A stretch of DNA of 64,000 bases from Solibacter sp039934035 (GTDB lineage: Bacteria > Acidobacteriota > Terriglobia > Bryobacterales > Bryobacteraceae): assembly GCA_039934035.1 (NCBI GenBank), contig JBDTMZ010000027.1, positions 1 to 64,000 of the forward strand. The letters run 5' to 3'. Positions 1-8,560 of this stretch are shown here, one piece after another. Position 1 is the first letter of the stretch, and every line of letters begins with the position of its first letter. The notes under the pieces were generated by a model. The model searched no databases, was not told the DNA's origin, and was given only the letters and a program-made list of their open reading frames with translations. A program made the translations under genes and the position numbers.

Positions 1-621
1 AATCGTCCTGCTGAATCCGGGCAAATTCACCCACAAATTCCGCCGACGAGGCAATAATATCGCCTGGTCATACAATTCCTTCGCTCGCTTGCTGAACTCT
101 TGCTGGCGGTCAAAGACGAATGCGATCTGCTCTAAATTTGAAGCGAACTCCGCACGTCGGCAGACAGCCATAACAAAATATTCAAAAGCCAAGTAATACG
201 GGGACTTCGTGTATCTCGGATCTTTCCTTATTAACCTCAAGCGCGGCAGCAAGCGATTGTAGTCTTGCATATCTACGCCGCCAGCCACTGGATAGATTTC
301 GGAATCCAAGATGATCTCGATGAAGCGCTTTTGGATTCGGTCACGCTCAGGGCGATATTTTTGCTCATGCAGATGGGAGAACATGTTGTGCCCTCCTTCG
401 CAGTCTTTCATGTGAAACTCTTCGAGGCCCTCCTTACTGAGTGCCCTATTCCATTTTCGGGCGAGAACCTTCCATGCTCGTTCTCGCCCCAAAAATCCGG
501 CCATCGTAAAGAATGGAGCATCGTCATGATTTCCGCTTTCGTCGCAGTATGCTCGTAGCATCAGCATCCACCGATCAACAGACTCTTCCGAATGCAATAG
601 CCGCGCTAACTCCTGGATCAT
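1..621 (-). CDS. DUF3800 domain protein, 3' part cut by window edge
   Basis: The minus strand is open from an ATG at 621 (AAGGGG about 10 bases upstream) to the window edge, about 207 codons. Near residue 23 it has the family hallmark MLRAYCDESGNHDD, followed by FFTMAGFLG and EEFHMKDCE. DUF3800 proteins normally open with such a DESG motif; their biochemical role is not established. A start at the internal ATG at 567 would put the DESG motif nearer the N-terminus, as is usual. Odd point: over the last ~60 bases another frame reads more like protein (GDIIASSAEFVGEFARIQQD), so a frameshift near position 60 is possible. Base composition is more AT-rich than the housekeeping genes to the right, which suggests acquisition. 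Confidence 0.75.
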   Translation of the reverse strand, partial: MIQELARLLHSEESVDRWMLMLRAYCDESGNHDDAPFFTMAGFLGRERAWKVLARKWNRALSKEGLEEFHMKDCEGGHNMFSHLHEQKYRPERDRIQKRFIEIILDSEIYPVAGGVDMQDYNRLLPRLRLIRKDPRYTKSPYYLAFEYFVMAVCRRAEFASNLEQIAFVFDRQQEFSKRAKELYDQAILLPRRRNLWVNLPGFSRTI

Positions 622-827
622 CCCCGATACCCCTTCCCTGCCCAGTGCGTGTGATACACCACTGGACAGTAAGGCGCAGAGTACTTTGCGGCGCGGCAAC
701 GCTGCTTAGAACGTAAGCTTTACAATGTTCCGACCATCAGGTACGCCCAAACCAGGAATCGCCAAATATGCTTCGGGCCACTTCAATCGTACGTCTGGAG
801 TGTGCCTAGATGCAAACAGGATTGAGT

Positions 828-1265
828 TCAAGCCAAAGGGTAGTATTTGGGGGATGGGTCGAAAAGCAATCCTGATAGAGCGCGTTCAGCAATCGCATCC
901 ATCGACAGAGATATTTCTCCGTCATCGCCCACAGTGAAACATTCAAGACCGCTCCGGTCGCTGTTTGGCCGAAATTGCGCAATAGTGGCAGATAAGTTTG
1001 GCTGCTGTATGAATTGGATGCGATGGGACTGCTCGTCCATAAAAATCTCAACGAATTTGGCTCCGCGCGTGACGCGAATGCAGCGCCGAGACATTGATGT
1101 GCAGTCTGCCCGCAATACGCGCTCTTCCTCAATCCTATTACTGTTCGTGAACTCTTGGATTGAAAGCCCGACGGCATCGCGTACCGCGTTCCAGAGATTG
1201 CCCATATGGCTATTGCAGGCAAACTCATCTTCGATTCTGTTGTGAACCCATCCCACATCTGCCAT
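828..1265 (-). CDS. Hypothetical protein, 145 aa
   Basis: Open frame starting at ATG 1265 (MADVGWVHNRIEDEF). A TTG eight codons upstream at 1289 is an alternative; neither has a strong Shine-Dalgarno sequence. The protein is soluble, with no signal peptide or membrane segment, and mixes basic and acidic residues (RCIRVTRGAKFVEIFMDEQ). It was preferred over competing frames because its amino-acid composition is balanced and hydrophobic residues alternate as in a folded alpha/beta domain. I do not recognise the family. It lies on the same strand as the DUF3800 gene, with about 206 non-coding bases between, in the same AT-richer segment, so both may belong to one acquired patch. Confidence 0.5.
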   Translation of the reverse strand: MADVGWVHNRIEDEFACNSHMGNLWNAVRDAVGLSIQEFTNSNRIEEERVLRADCTSMSRRCIRVTRGAKFVEIFMDEQSHRIQFIQQPNLSATIAQFRPNSDRSGLECFTVGDDGEISLSMDAIAERALSGLLFDPSPKYYPLA

Positions 1266-1378
1266 TGTGCAACGGGCACCCTGTAGCAAGCAACTACAAG
1301 CGTAGTGTCAGCCAACTATATTATTACCAAGATTCAGCCAGGGCCTGCGCTGGTTTCACTCCGGCGGAATCCGCCTGG

Positions 1379-2332
1379 CTAGGTTTTCAACTCCGCGACA
1401 ATATCGGTAGCAATCTTGCGCGCCTGCTCCAATTCGCCCGGTGCGAGACTGATGGCGCCCACGCGGGCGTGTCCGCCGCCGCCGTAGCGCTCGCAGATAG
1501 AAGCGAGGTTGTGCTTGGGTTCCGCGGGGGTCCAGGGATTCGAACCCACCGAAATCTTCGTGCGGAAACTCGACGGGCTCACCGAAACAGTGTAGGTGGA
1601 GGCAGGGAAGAGGTAGTAGGGGATGAACTTGTTGTAGCCCTCCACGTTATCGCCCGCGAGATCGAAGAAGACCACGCCATCGTCCTGACGGGCGCGGCGT
1701 TTGATGAGATCGATGGATTCCACGTGGCGTTCGTAAAGCGGAGTGTACAGCGCCTGAATTTCGGGCTGCTCGATAATCTCGGCAAGCTGCATGCGCTGCA
1801 TCCAGCCGATGATTTTCTGAACGATGCCGCTCCCCTTGGCCGCTTCAATGACGAGCGTGAGCTTCATGGCCGGCGCGCCGAGTTCGACGGCGGTTTTGGC
1901 GTCGGGATACTGTGCGCCATCGATGATCAGCGACCAGTGCACGAGATCGTCGAGATCGGGCGCGCGGAAATGGAAACGCTCATTGGCGACGTGGCAGATG
2001 AACGCGGTGCAGGATTTGTAGCTGGGGTCGTAGAGTTTGCGTCCCGAAGTGTCGCGGCGAAAATGCTCCTGATCGTCCGCGTTGAGGAAGGCGCTCTGGT
2101 GGTGATCGAACCACCAGGTGAGCTTGGGGTCGCTGGAGTATTTGAAATCGACGATGGCATTTTCATCGCCGTCGAAGAGACCGGCGTCGAAGAGTTGGGA
2201 GGCCTTGTGCGCCATTCCCGTGTAGCGGAACTCCGCGTCGGGGTGAACGGCCCCCGCGATGAAACGGCTGAAGTAGGCAGCGGAGGCCGCGCCGTCGAAA
2301 CAATGGTCGTGATAAAGCACCCGTGTGAGCAT
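1379..2332 (-). CDS. DHH-family phosphoesterase
   Basis: 317 aa from ATG 2332 (MLTRVLYHDHCFDG); the frame is open further upstream but that part does not look like protein. Family metal-ligand motifs are visible: HCFDG near residue 10-14, IVDF near 60, the name-giving FDHH near 75-78, and a glycine-rich GGGGHARVGA near the C-terminus, as in DHHA1 substrate-binding domains. Relatives hydrolyse phosphodiester or phosphoanhydride bonds (RecJ-like nucleases, nanoRNase/pAp phosphatases, exopolyphosphatases) with Mn2+. The substrate here cannot be assigned. The gene diverges from the dCMP deaminase gene, with 64 bases between starts. A tRNA T-arm-like string inside it is coding coincidence. Confidence 0.85.
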   Translation of the reverse strand: MLTRVLYHDHCFDGAASAAYFSRFIAGAVHPDAEFRYTGMAHKASQLFDAGLFDGDENAIVDFKYSSDPKLTWWFDHHQSAFLNADDQEHFRRDTSGRKLYDPSYKSCTAFICHVANERFHFRAPDLDDLVHWSLIIDGAQYPDAKTAVELGAPAMKLTLVIEAAKGSGIVQKIIGWMQRMQLAEIIEQPEIQALYTPLYERHVESIDLIKRRARQDDGVVFFDLAGDNVEGYNKFIPYYLFPASTYTVSVSPSSFRTKISVGSNPWTPAEPKHNLASICERYGGGGHARVGAISLAPGELEQARKIATDIVAELKT

Positions 2333-2396
2333 TTCGTTTGGCTGAGGAAAACCTTTTAGCTTGCCTGAACGGACGGAGAAATGCAACTGTAATGTT

Positions 2397-2849
2397 ATGC
2401 GCGAGATCCCCAGCTGGGACAAATACTACCTGGATATCTGCAAAGTGGTGGCTTCGCGGAGCAAAGACCCGAACACTCAGATTGGCTGCGTGATCGTGGG
2501 GCCGAATCACGAGATCCGGTCGACGGGCTACAACTCGTTTCCGCGGGGGATTCGGGACGACGTGCCGGAACGGCTGGTGCGGCCGACGAAATACCTGTGG
2601 ATCGAGCACGCCGAGCGCAACGCGATCTGCAATGCGGCGCGCGTGGGCACGGTGACGGAGGCCTGCACGATCTATGTCGACATCATGCCTTGCATGGATT
2701 GCGCACGCGCGGTGGTGCAGGCGGGCATCATGCGGGTGGTGATTTCAGGGGAGCGCATGGCCGAATACAGCAGCGACTATTACAACGAGCATTTCGGGAT
2801 GGTGGAAGTGCTGTTTCGCGAGGCGAAGGTCGAAGTCCGGCGGGTTTAG
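2397..2849 (+). CDS. dCMP deaminase family protein
   Basis: 150 aa zinc-dependent cytidine/deoxycytidylate deaminase. The motif HAERNAI supplies the Zn-ligand His and catalytic Glu, and PCMDCARAV the two Zn-ligand Cys; both have the right order and spacing for dCMP deaminases. The expected role is deamination of dCMP to dUMP for thymidylate synthesis; ComEB-like proteins share this fold. Start ATG 2397 is chosen because MREIPSWDKYYLDI matches the usual N-terminus; the frame is open back to TTG 2361. A purine-rich GGACGGAGAA lies just before a three-codon frame (ATG CAA CTG TAA, 2381-2392) that ends four bases before the start, so a tiny leader could couple translation. That last point is inference. 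Confidence 0.9.
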   Translation: MREIPSWDKYYLDICKVVASRSKDPNTQIGCVIVGPNHEIRSTGYNSFPRGIRDDVPERLVRPTKYLWIEHAERNAICNAARVGTVTEACTIYVDIMPCMDCARAVVQAGIMRVVISGERMAEYSSDYYNEHFGMVEVLFREAKVEVRRV

Positions 2850-2873
2850 GCCGGCAGTCCGTGGCAGGGTGGA

Positions 2874-3119
2874 CTACCGCTTGGCGTCGGGCGAGGCCTG
2901 GTTGGGGACGTTGCGCGGTTCGGGAATTTCCGGTGGGGTAGCCAAATAGAAGCGGTGTTCGCAGCAGCGGCAGCGATGGGGCGCACGGCGGAAGACCTGC
3001 ATCAGCGAATCGAGAACGCCGCCGGGCAGGGAATGTCGTATGTCGATGCCGCCGCAGGCGGGGCACGTGGGTTTCCGCGCTTGGTTCAATCTTCGCCTCG
3101 CTTTATGCGAGGTTACCAT
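2874..3119 (-). CDS. Small zinc-ribbon-like protein, 81 aa
   Basis: Two cysteine pairs, CPACGG near residue 19 and CRCCEHRFY near residue 50, flank a short basic linker (IRHSLPGGVLDSLMQVF). This is the pattern of small acidobacterial proteins with a single zinc ribbon. The four cysteines probably bind one Zn2+; partner and role are unknown, with nucleic-acid or protein binding possible. Start ATG 3119 has no strong ribosome-binding site. The gene lies between the convergent dCMP deaminase gene and the same-strand fabD, whose stop is 30 bases upstream, so it may be co-transcribed behind fabD. Confidence 0.6.
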   Translation of the reverse strand: MVTSHKARRRLNQARKPTCPACGGIDIRHSLPGGVLDSLMQVFRRAPHRCRCCEHRFYLATPPEIPEPRNVPNQASPDAKR

Positions 3120-3149
3120 TGTTTTGAGTCATTACAAGGCTCTAAAGTA

Positions 3150-4079
3150 CTAGCTGGTGCGTAATTTATCGAGGTCCGCGGGTTCGCCGAACTTCAGGCC
3201 TTCCAGATTGGAATCGATGGTCCGCAGCAGGCCCGTGAGCACCGCGCCCGCCCCCACTTCGATGCAGCGCTGCACACCCTGGGAGGCGAGATAGCGCACG
3301 CTCTCGAGCCAGCGAACGGGATTGGGCACCTGTTGATAGACGCCTTCGCGGGCGTCGGCTCCGCTACGGATTTCGCGCGCCTGCCAGTTATTCACCAGGG
3401 GGATGAGTAAGTCGCGGAATTCGGTGGCGTCGAGATCGGCGCGCAGGCGGTGCTGCGCGGGGGCCATCAGGGCGCAGTGGAAGGGCGCGCTGACCGGCAG
3501 CAGCACGGCACGGCGGGCGCCCGCAGCCTTGGCGAGATCGGCGGCGCGGTTGACCGCGGCGGCATGTCCGGCGATCACCACCTGGTCGGGAGAGTTGAGG
3601 TTGGCGGCGCTGACCACTTCGCCCTGGGCGGCCTCGGCGAGAATGGCGTCGAGCTTGCCCTCGGGCAATTTCAGAATGGCGGCCATGGCGCCGACGCCCT
3701 GCGGCACCGCTTCCTGCATGTACTGGCCGCGCTTGCGCACCAGGCGGACGGCGTCGGGGAAGGTCAGGCTGCCGGCGGCGACCAGCGCGGAATACTCGCC
3801 GAGGGAGTGGCCGGCCACGTAATCCGGCGTCATACCTTCGGCGCGGAGCACCTGGCAGGCGGCGATGGAGACAGTAAGCAGCGCGGGCTGCGTGTTTTCC
3901 GTCAATTTGAGCTGGTCGTCCGGACCTTCAAAACAGAGGCGGGAAAGGGCGAAGCCGAGCGCGTCATCGGCCTCCTCGAAGACGCGGCGCGCGGCGGCGT
4001 GCGAATCGGCAAGAGCCTTGCCCATTCCGGCGGCTTGAGAGCCCTGGCCGGGGAATAGAAAAGCGGTTTTGGGTGTCAA
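3150..4079 (-). CDS. fabD: Malonyl-CoA:ACP transacylase FabD
   Basis: 309 aa, normal length. It transfers malonyl from CoA to acyl carrier protein, supplying type II fatty-acid synthesis in the cytoplasm. Visible motifs: FPGQGSQ (oxyanion region) near residue 8, the nucleophile elbow GHSLGEYSAL, a conserved Arg in VRKRGQYMQ, and the catalytic His in SAPFHCALM. The best N-terminus (TPKTAFLFPGQGSQ) requires a TTG start at 4079. A perfect TATAAT hexamer on the minus strand (4086-4091) ends six bases before this TTG, so the transcript may have almost no leader, or the real start is further in. No other fab gene is adjacent. Confidence 0.95.
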   Translation of the reverse strand: MTPKTAFLFPGQGSQAAGMGKALADSHAAARRVFEEADDALGFALSRLCFEGPDDQLKLTENTQPALLTVSIAACQVLRAEGMTPDYVAGHSLGEYSALVAAGSLTFPDAVRLVRKRGQYMQEAVPQGVGAMAAILKLPEGKLDAILAEAAQGEVVSAANLNSPDQVVIAGHAAAVNRAADLAKAAGARRAVLLPVSAPFHCALMAPAQHRLRADLDATEFRDLLIPLVNNWQAREIRSGADAREGVYQQVPNPVRWLESVRYLASQGVQRCIEVGAGAVLTGLLRTIDSNLEGLKFGEPADLDKLRTS

Positions 4080-4621
4080 CTCGCGATTATAACTGGTAGC
4101 GCCGGCGAGTCGCTAAACGGCGCAGGTCGTTGGAGCGCGGCTCCTGTCGAGCCGCCTGGAATTGCGCCCGCGTCCGCGGCGCGGCGGAAGGCGAAGATCG
4201 CTCCCTCACATTCGCGGCTCTGCAAGGCATTGAATAGGAAGACATGTTAGAGTCATCCAACCTATTGGTCGCTATAGCTCTAACAGGCTGCTGAAAAAGG
4301 ACTAGAACCTTTGGCCGCCGATAAACGCCGATGCACGCCGATAAGAAAACGCAGATAGGAACAGGTAGATGACGAAAATCTTCTGGGTTCATCGGCGTTT
4401 ATCGGCGTTTATCGGCGGCTGAATATCGTTTTTCAGCAGCCTGCCAAAAGAGGCATCTCGGTGTTAGTGGGCACAGTAACATACCGTTGATATCGTATCT
4501 TCAGCCGGAAAAGTACCGCGACTTCTAGGCCTGATGGCGCGATCCTACGCGTGTCGCGAGGCGGACGGCGATGGCAAAGTGACGCGTGTGGACAATGGCA
4601 TAATGAAACCGGAGGCTGATC
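4080..4621. other. Intergenic region with no supported gene
   Basis: 542 bases between divergent fabD and the glutamate dehydrogenase gene. Frames on both strands are short and low in complexity. The main content is a MITE-like palindromic element (4284-4443), described separately. The rest presumably holds the two promoters; on the fabD side there is a TATAAT at 4086-4091. On the right, GGAGG at about 4610 is the ribosome-binding site of the next gene. Confidence 0.6.
4284..4443. repeat. MITE-like palindromic element with 15-bp terminal inverted repeats
   Basis: CAGGCTGCTGAAAAA at 4284-4298 is matched by its exact reverse complement at 4429-4443. Inside, GCCGCCGATAAACGCCGAT from 4314 is answered by nearly the exact complement ending at 4419, built of GCCGATAAAC-type units. 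The whole 160-bp element could fold into one long hairpin. It encodes no transposase. This architecture fits a non-autonomous mobile or REP/MITE-type element. Related GCCGATGAACGC-type sequence is at 36795-36871, and a shorter scrap is near 42828-42848. Confidence 0.75.
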
Positions 4622-5905
4622 GTGGCCACGTTGACATCACCACAGTCCATATCCCTCGAGAACGAGAAGAACCCATGGCTCGCCGCAGCAGCGCGCTTTG
4701 ATGATGCCGCCGCCCGCTTGAAACTGGACGACGGAATGCGTAAGGTGCTCGGCACTTCCGCACGAGAAGTGACCGTGCACATCCCGGTGCAACTGGATGA
4801 CGGCCGCATTGAAGTATTCACCGGCTATCGGGTGCAACACTCGATTGCGCGCGGTCCGGCGAAGGGTGGACTTCGCTTCGCTCCCGACGTGACTTTGGAC
4901 GAGGTGCGCGCGCTGGCCAGTTGGATGACCTGGAAGTGCGCCGTGGTGAACATTCCCTTCGGCGGCGGTAAGGGCGGGGTGATCTGCAATCCGCACATTC
5001 TCAGCGACACCGAACTGGAAAAGTTGACGCGGCGCTACACCGCCGAAATCATCGATTTCATTGGACCGGAGCGCGATGTTCCGGCGCCCGACGTGAACAC
5101 CAACGAGAAGGTGATGGCGTGGATGATGGACACCTACTCGATGCATGCGCGGCACACGGTGACGGCGATCGTTACGGGCAAGCCGATGGCGCTGGGCGGG
5201 TCGCGCGGCCGTCCGGAAGCCACGGGTCGCGGCTGCATGATGGTGGTGTTGAAGGCGCTGAAATTGATCAACAAGCGCCCCGAAGATACCAGGGTGGTGA
5301 TTCAGGGATTTGGCAACGTGGGCGGCATGGCGGCGAAGTTGATGTCGGCTATCGGCTTCAAAATCATCTCCATCGTGGAGTATGACGGCGCCGTCTACAA
5401 CACCAACGGGCTGGATATCGCGGCGCTGCAGAAGCATCGCAAAGAGACGGGTTCGATCACGGGCTTCGCGGGCGGGGAAGATATGGACAAGACCGAAGCC
5501 ATGTACCTCGAATGCGATGTGCTGCTGCCGGCGGCCACCGAAAACGTGCTGACCTCGCAGAACGCGCATAAGGTGCGCTGCAAGATTCTATGCGAGGGCG
5601 CCAACGGGCCGACCACGCCATTGGCTGACCTCATTCTGGCGGACCAGAACGTCTTCGTGATCCCTGACATTCTGGCCAATGCGGGCGGCGTGACGGTATC
5701 GTACTTCGAGTGGGTGCAGGATCGCCAGGGCTTCTTCTGGAACGAAGCACTGGTGAACGAGCGCCTGCAGGAGATCATGGAGGAGAGTTTCGACTCTGTA
5801 GTGGAGTACGCCTGCGCGCATCGCGTAAACAACCGGACGGCCGCGTATATGCTGGCTCTGGATCGCGTGGCGAATGCGATCAAGCTGCGGGGGCTGTACG
5901 CCTAA
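4622..5905 (+). CDS. Glu/Leu/Phe/Val dehydrogenase, probably glutamate dehydrogenase
   Basis: 427 aa, the length of hexameric NAD(P)-dependent glutamate dehydrogenases, which interconvert glutamate with 2-oxoglutarate and ammonium. Motifs: GPAKGGLRF and the catalytic-lysine segment NIPFGGGKGGV, the substrate-domain signature PAPDVNTN, and a Rossmann dinucleotide fold starting VVIQGFGNVGG. C-terminal NAGGVTVSYFEWVQD is typical of glutamate members and argues against leucine or valine dehydrogenases. GTG start 4622 is supported by GGAGG seven bases upstream. Coenzyme preference cannot be assigned safely. The gene is followed 42 bases later by mutS on the same strand. Confidence 0.92.
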   Translation: MATLTSPQSISLENEKNPWLAAAARFDDAAARLKLDDGMRKVLGTSAREVTVHIPVQLDDGRIEVFTGYRVQHSIARGPAKGGLRFAPDVTLDEVRALASWMTWKCAVVNIPFGGGKGGVICNPHILSDTELEKLTRRYTAEIIDFIGPERDVPAPDVNTNEKVMAWMMDTYSMHARHTVTAIVTGKPMALGGSRGRPEATGRGCMMVVLKALKLINKRPEDTRVVIQGFGNVGGMAAKLMSAIGFKIISIVEYDGAVYNTNGLDIAALQKHRKETGSITGFAGGEDMDKTEAMYLECDVLLPAATENVLTSQNAHKVRCKILCEGANGPTTPLADLILADQNVFVIPDILANAGGVTVSYFEWVQDRQGFFWNEALVNERLQEIMEESFDSVVEYACAHRVNNRTAAYMLALDRVANAIKLRGLYA

Positions 5906-5947
5906 AAGCGACATGCTTGCGACGAGCCTGGAGGCCTCTCCCCCACT

Positions 5948-8560
5948 GTGAGCGAGGCCTCGACGCCGTTGATGCGGCAGTACAACGGGATCAAAGAGCA
6001 GGTTCCGAACGCCCTGCTGATGTTCCGGCTGGGCGATTTCTACGAGCTGTTTTTCGAGGACGCGGTGACTGCCGCCCGCGAACTCGAGATCACGCTGACC
6101 GCTCGCAATAAAGAAAAGGGGACCGCGATTCCCATGTGCGGCGTGCCCTTTCACGCCGCCGAAGGCTACATTTCGCGCCTGATTCAGAAAGGCTACCGGG
6201 TGGCCATCTGCGATCAGGTGGAGGACCCGAAAACCGCGAAGGGATTGGTCCGGCGCGAGATCCAGCGCGTGGTCACGCCGGGCACCGCAATGGACTCCAA
6301 CCTGGTGCGCTCGCGGGAGAATAATTTCCTCGCCGCGGTGGCCAGAATTGGGGCGCGCAGCGCCGTGGCGCACGTCGACATTTCGACGGGAGAGTTCAAG
6401 GTCACCGATCTGGATCCAGCGGAAGTGGCCGGAGCGCTGGAGCAACTCGGCGCGCGCGAGGTTTTGTTCCCTACCGATCTGCCGCTGTTGAGTGGAGAAG
6501 AGCGCGCGGGCCCGCGCTTCGTTCGCACGGAACTCGAAGACTGGATCTTCACGCAGGACTACGCGGACCGCACGCTGCGCGATCATTTCCGCCTGCTCTC
6601 GCTGGACGGGTGCGGCCTGGCCAATCGACCCGCGGCAGTGGGCGCGGCGGGTGCGATTCTGCATTACCTGCGCGATACCCAGCGCGCGGCGCTCGATCAC
6701 CTGGACCGTCCGACCTATTACGACCGTGCGGATTCCATGGTGCTGGACGCGGTTACGGTGCGCAACCTGGAACTGCTGGAACCGATTTTCGCGGCGGACA
6801 GCGGCAGCGGGTCGCAGGCGCAACTCACCGTGCTGGGCGTGCTCGATCAAACCCAGACGGGCATGGGCGGCCGCCTGCTGCGGCAGCGGCTGTTGCGCCC
6901 GTCGATGGATCGCGGCGAGATCGAAGAGCGGCTGGACGCGGTGGGCGAACTGCGGCAGCAGACGATTTTGCGCGCCGAATTGCGCAAGCATCTGGGCGGC
7001 ATTCTCGATCTGGAACGCCTGCTTGCCAAGGTGACGCTCGGGTCCGCGGGTCCGCGCGATGTGCTGGCGCTCGGCAGGTCGCTCGAGAAGATTCCAGGGC
7101 TCAAGCGCTGCTTCGACACGCAGCAGGCGGCGCGCCTGCGCAATTTGCACGAGCGGCTGGATGAGCTGGAGGATGTCTGCAAACTCATCCTCGACGGGAT
7201 CGCCGACGAGCCTCCACTGAACCTGGTGGACGGCGGCACGATCCGTCCGGGCTTCCACGCCGAACTCGACGAACTCCGCGACCTCAGCCAGAACGGCAAG
7301 CAGTACATCGCACAGATTGAAACGCGCGAGCGGCAGCGTACCGGCATCGGCTCTTTGAAGGTGCGCTTCAACAACGTTTTCGGTTACTACATCGAGATCA
7401 CCAAAGCGAATTTGCACGCGGCGCCGGCCGATTACGAACGCAAGCAGACCCTGGCCAATGCAGAGCGCTACACCACGCCGGAGTTGAAAGACTACGAGCG
7501 AAAGGTGCTGGATGCCGAAGACAAAATACTGACGCTGGAAAAGGAACTCTTCGCCGGCGTGCGCAAGCAGGCGGCGGCGCAGGCGCAGCGGATTCGCGCC
7601 ACCGCGTCCGCAGTGGCGGAGTTGGATGTCACGGCGTCGCTGGCGCAGGTGGCGGCGGAGAACCGGTATCAGCGCCCCGTGTTCAACGATACCGGCGAGA
7701 TGCGGATTCTGGCGGGACGGCATCCGGTGATCGAACGGCTGGCGGAGCAGGAATCGGGCCGCTTTATTCCGAACGATCTGTATCTCAACGATACGAGCGA
7801 TTTGATCGCCATCATCACGGGGCCGAACATGGGCGGCAAGAGCACCTATCTGAGGCAGGCGGCATTGATCGCGATCCTGGGGCAGATGGGTTCGTTCGTG
7901 CCGGCGGAATCGGCGAGCCTGCCGGTGATCGACCGCATCTTTACGCGCATCGGCGCCAGCGACAATCTGGCGCGCGGGCGCTCCACGTTCATGGTGGAGA
8001 TGACGGAGACGGCGGTGATTCTGAATACGGCGACGCCGCGCAGTTTCATCGTGCTGGACGAGATCGGGCGCGGCACCGCCACGTACGATGGGCTGGCGCT
8101 GGCGTGGAGCGTGGTGGAGCACGTTCACGCACGCACGCGGGCCAAGACGCTGTTCGCCACGCACTACCACGAGTTGACAGAACTGGCGGAGCAACTCACG
8201 GGTGTGCGCAATCTGATGGTCAGCGTGAAAGAGGCCGGCGACCACATCATCTTCCTGCGCAAGGTGGAGCCCGGCAAGGCCGACCGCAGCTACGGAATCG
8301 AAGTGGCTCGTCTGGCGGGCTTGCCGATGGCGGTGATTGAACGCGCGCGCGAGGTGCTGAAACTGCACGAGCGCTCCGAGCGCGAGGTCAGCGGGGAGTT
8401 AGTGAAGGCCGAGGATCACGGTCCGGTGCAGATTCAGATGTTCGAACCGGTGGGCTACGGCATCGCGGAACGGATCCGATCGATCAAGGTGGATGAGCTG
8501 CGGCCCATCGAAGCGCTGCAATTGCTGCACGATCTGCAGCAGGAATTGAAGCGGCAATGA
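5948..8560 (+). CDS. mutS: DNA mismatch repair protein MutS
   Basis: 870 aa, full length. MutS recognises mismatches and small loops and starts methyl-independent or MutL-dependent repair. The N-terminal mismatch-binding domain has FRLGDFYELF, giving the Phe-x-Glu context; connector, lever and clamp domains follow. The C-terminal ABC-type ATPase has Walker A GPNMGGKSTYLRQ, Walker B FIVLDEIGRGT and the helix-turn-helix ATHYHELTEL region. GTG start 5948 has GGAGG about 14 bases upstream and places the domain at its usual N-terminal position. The 3' end overlaps anmK by four bases (ATGA), so the two are translationally coupled. A long antisense open frame here is a codon-bias artefact. Confidence 0.97.
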   Translation: MSEASTPLMRQYNGIKEQVPNALLMFRLGDFYELFFEDAVTAARELEITLTARNKEKGTAIPMCGVPFHAAEGYISRLIQKGYRVAICDQVEDPKTAKGLVRREIQRVVTPGTAMDSNLVRSRENNFLAAVARIGARSAVAHVDISTGEFKVTDLDPAEVAGALEQLGAREVLFPTDLPLLSGEERAGPRFVRTELEDWIFTQDYADRTLRDHFRLLSLDGCGLANRPAAVGAAGAILHYLRDTQRAALDHLDRPTYYDRADSMVLDAVTVRNLELLEPIFAADSGSGSQAQLTVLGVLDQTQTGMGGRLLRQRLLRPSMDRGEIEERLDAVGELRQQTILRAELRKHLGGILDLERLLAKVTLGSAGPRDVLALGRSLEKIPGLKRCFDTQQAARLRNLHERLDELEDVCKLILDGIADEPPLNLVDGGTIRPGFHAELDELRDLSQNGKQYIAQIETRERQRTGIGSLKVRFNNVFGYYIEITKANLHAAPADYERKQTLANAERYTTPELKDYERKVLDAEDKILTLEKELFAGVRKQAAAQAQRIRATASAVAELDVTASLAQVAAENRYQRPVFNDTGEMRILAGRHPVIERLAEQESGRFIPNDLYLNDTSDLIAIITGPNMGGKSTYLRQAALIAILGQMGSFVPAESASLPVIDRIFTRIGASDNLARGRSTFMVEMTETAVILNTATPRSFIVLDEIGRGTATYDGLALAWSVVEHVHARTRAKTLFATHYHELTELAEQLTGVRNLMVSVKEAGDHIIFLRKVEPGKADRSYGIEVARLAGLPMAVIERAREVLKLHERSEREVSGELVKAEDHGPVQIQMFEPVGYGIAERIRSIKVDELRPIEALQLLHDLQQELKRQ

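Noticed and set aside
1310..1378. Small GGCGGATTCCGCC palindrome downstream of the DHH gene
   Set aside because: Too short and without a T-run; not enough to call a terminator or repeat family from this window.
1525..1555. A string resembling a tRNA T-arm (GGGTTCGAATCCC-like on the minus strand)
   Set aside because: It lies inside the DHH gene and encodes GSNPWTPAEP in frame; no cloverleaf can be built around it.
4087..4392. A 101-codon minus-strand frame running into the MITE-like element
   Set aside because: Half of it is translated repeat sequence, with no ribosome-binding site.
5588..8368. A 926-codon open frame on the minus strand opposite mutS
   Set aside because: It is His/Arg/Gln-rich, lacks domains, and mirrors mutS codon bias; mutS is unmistakable.
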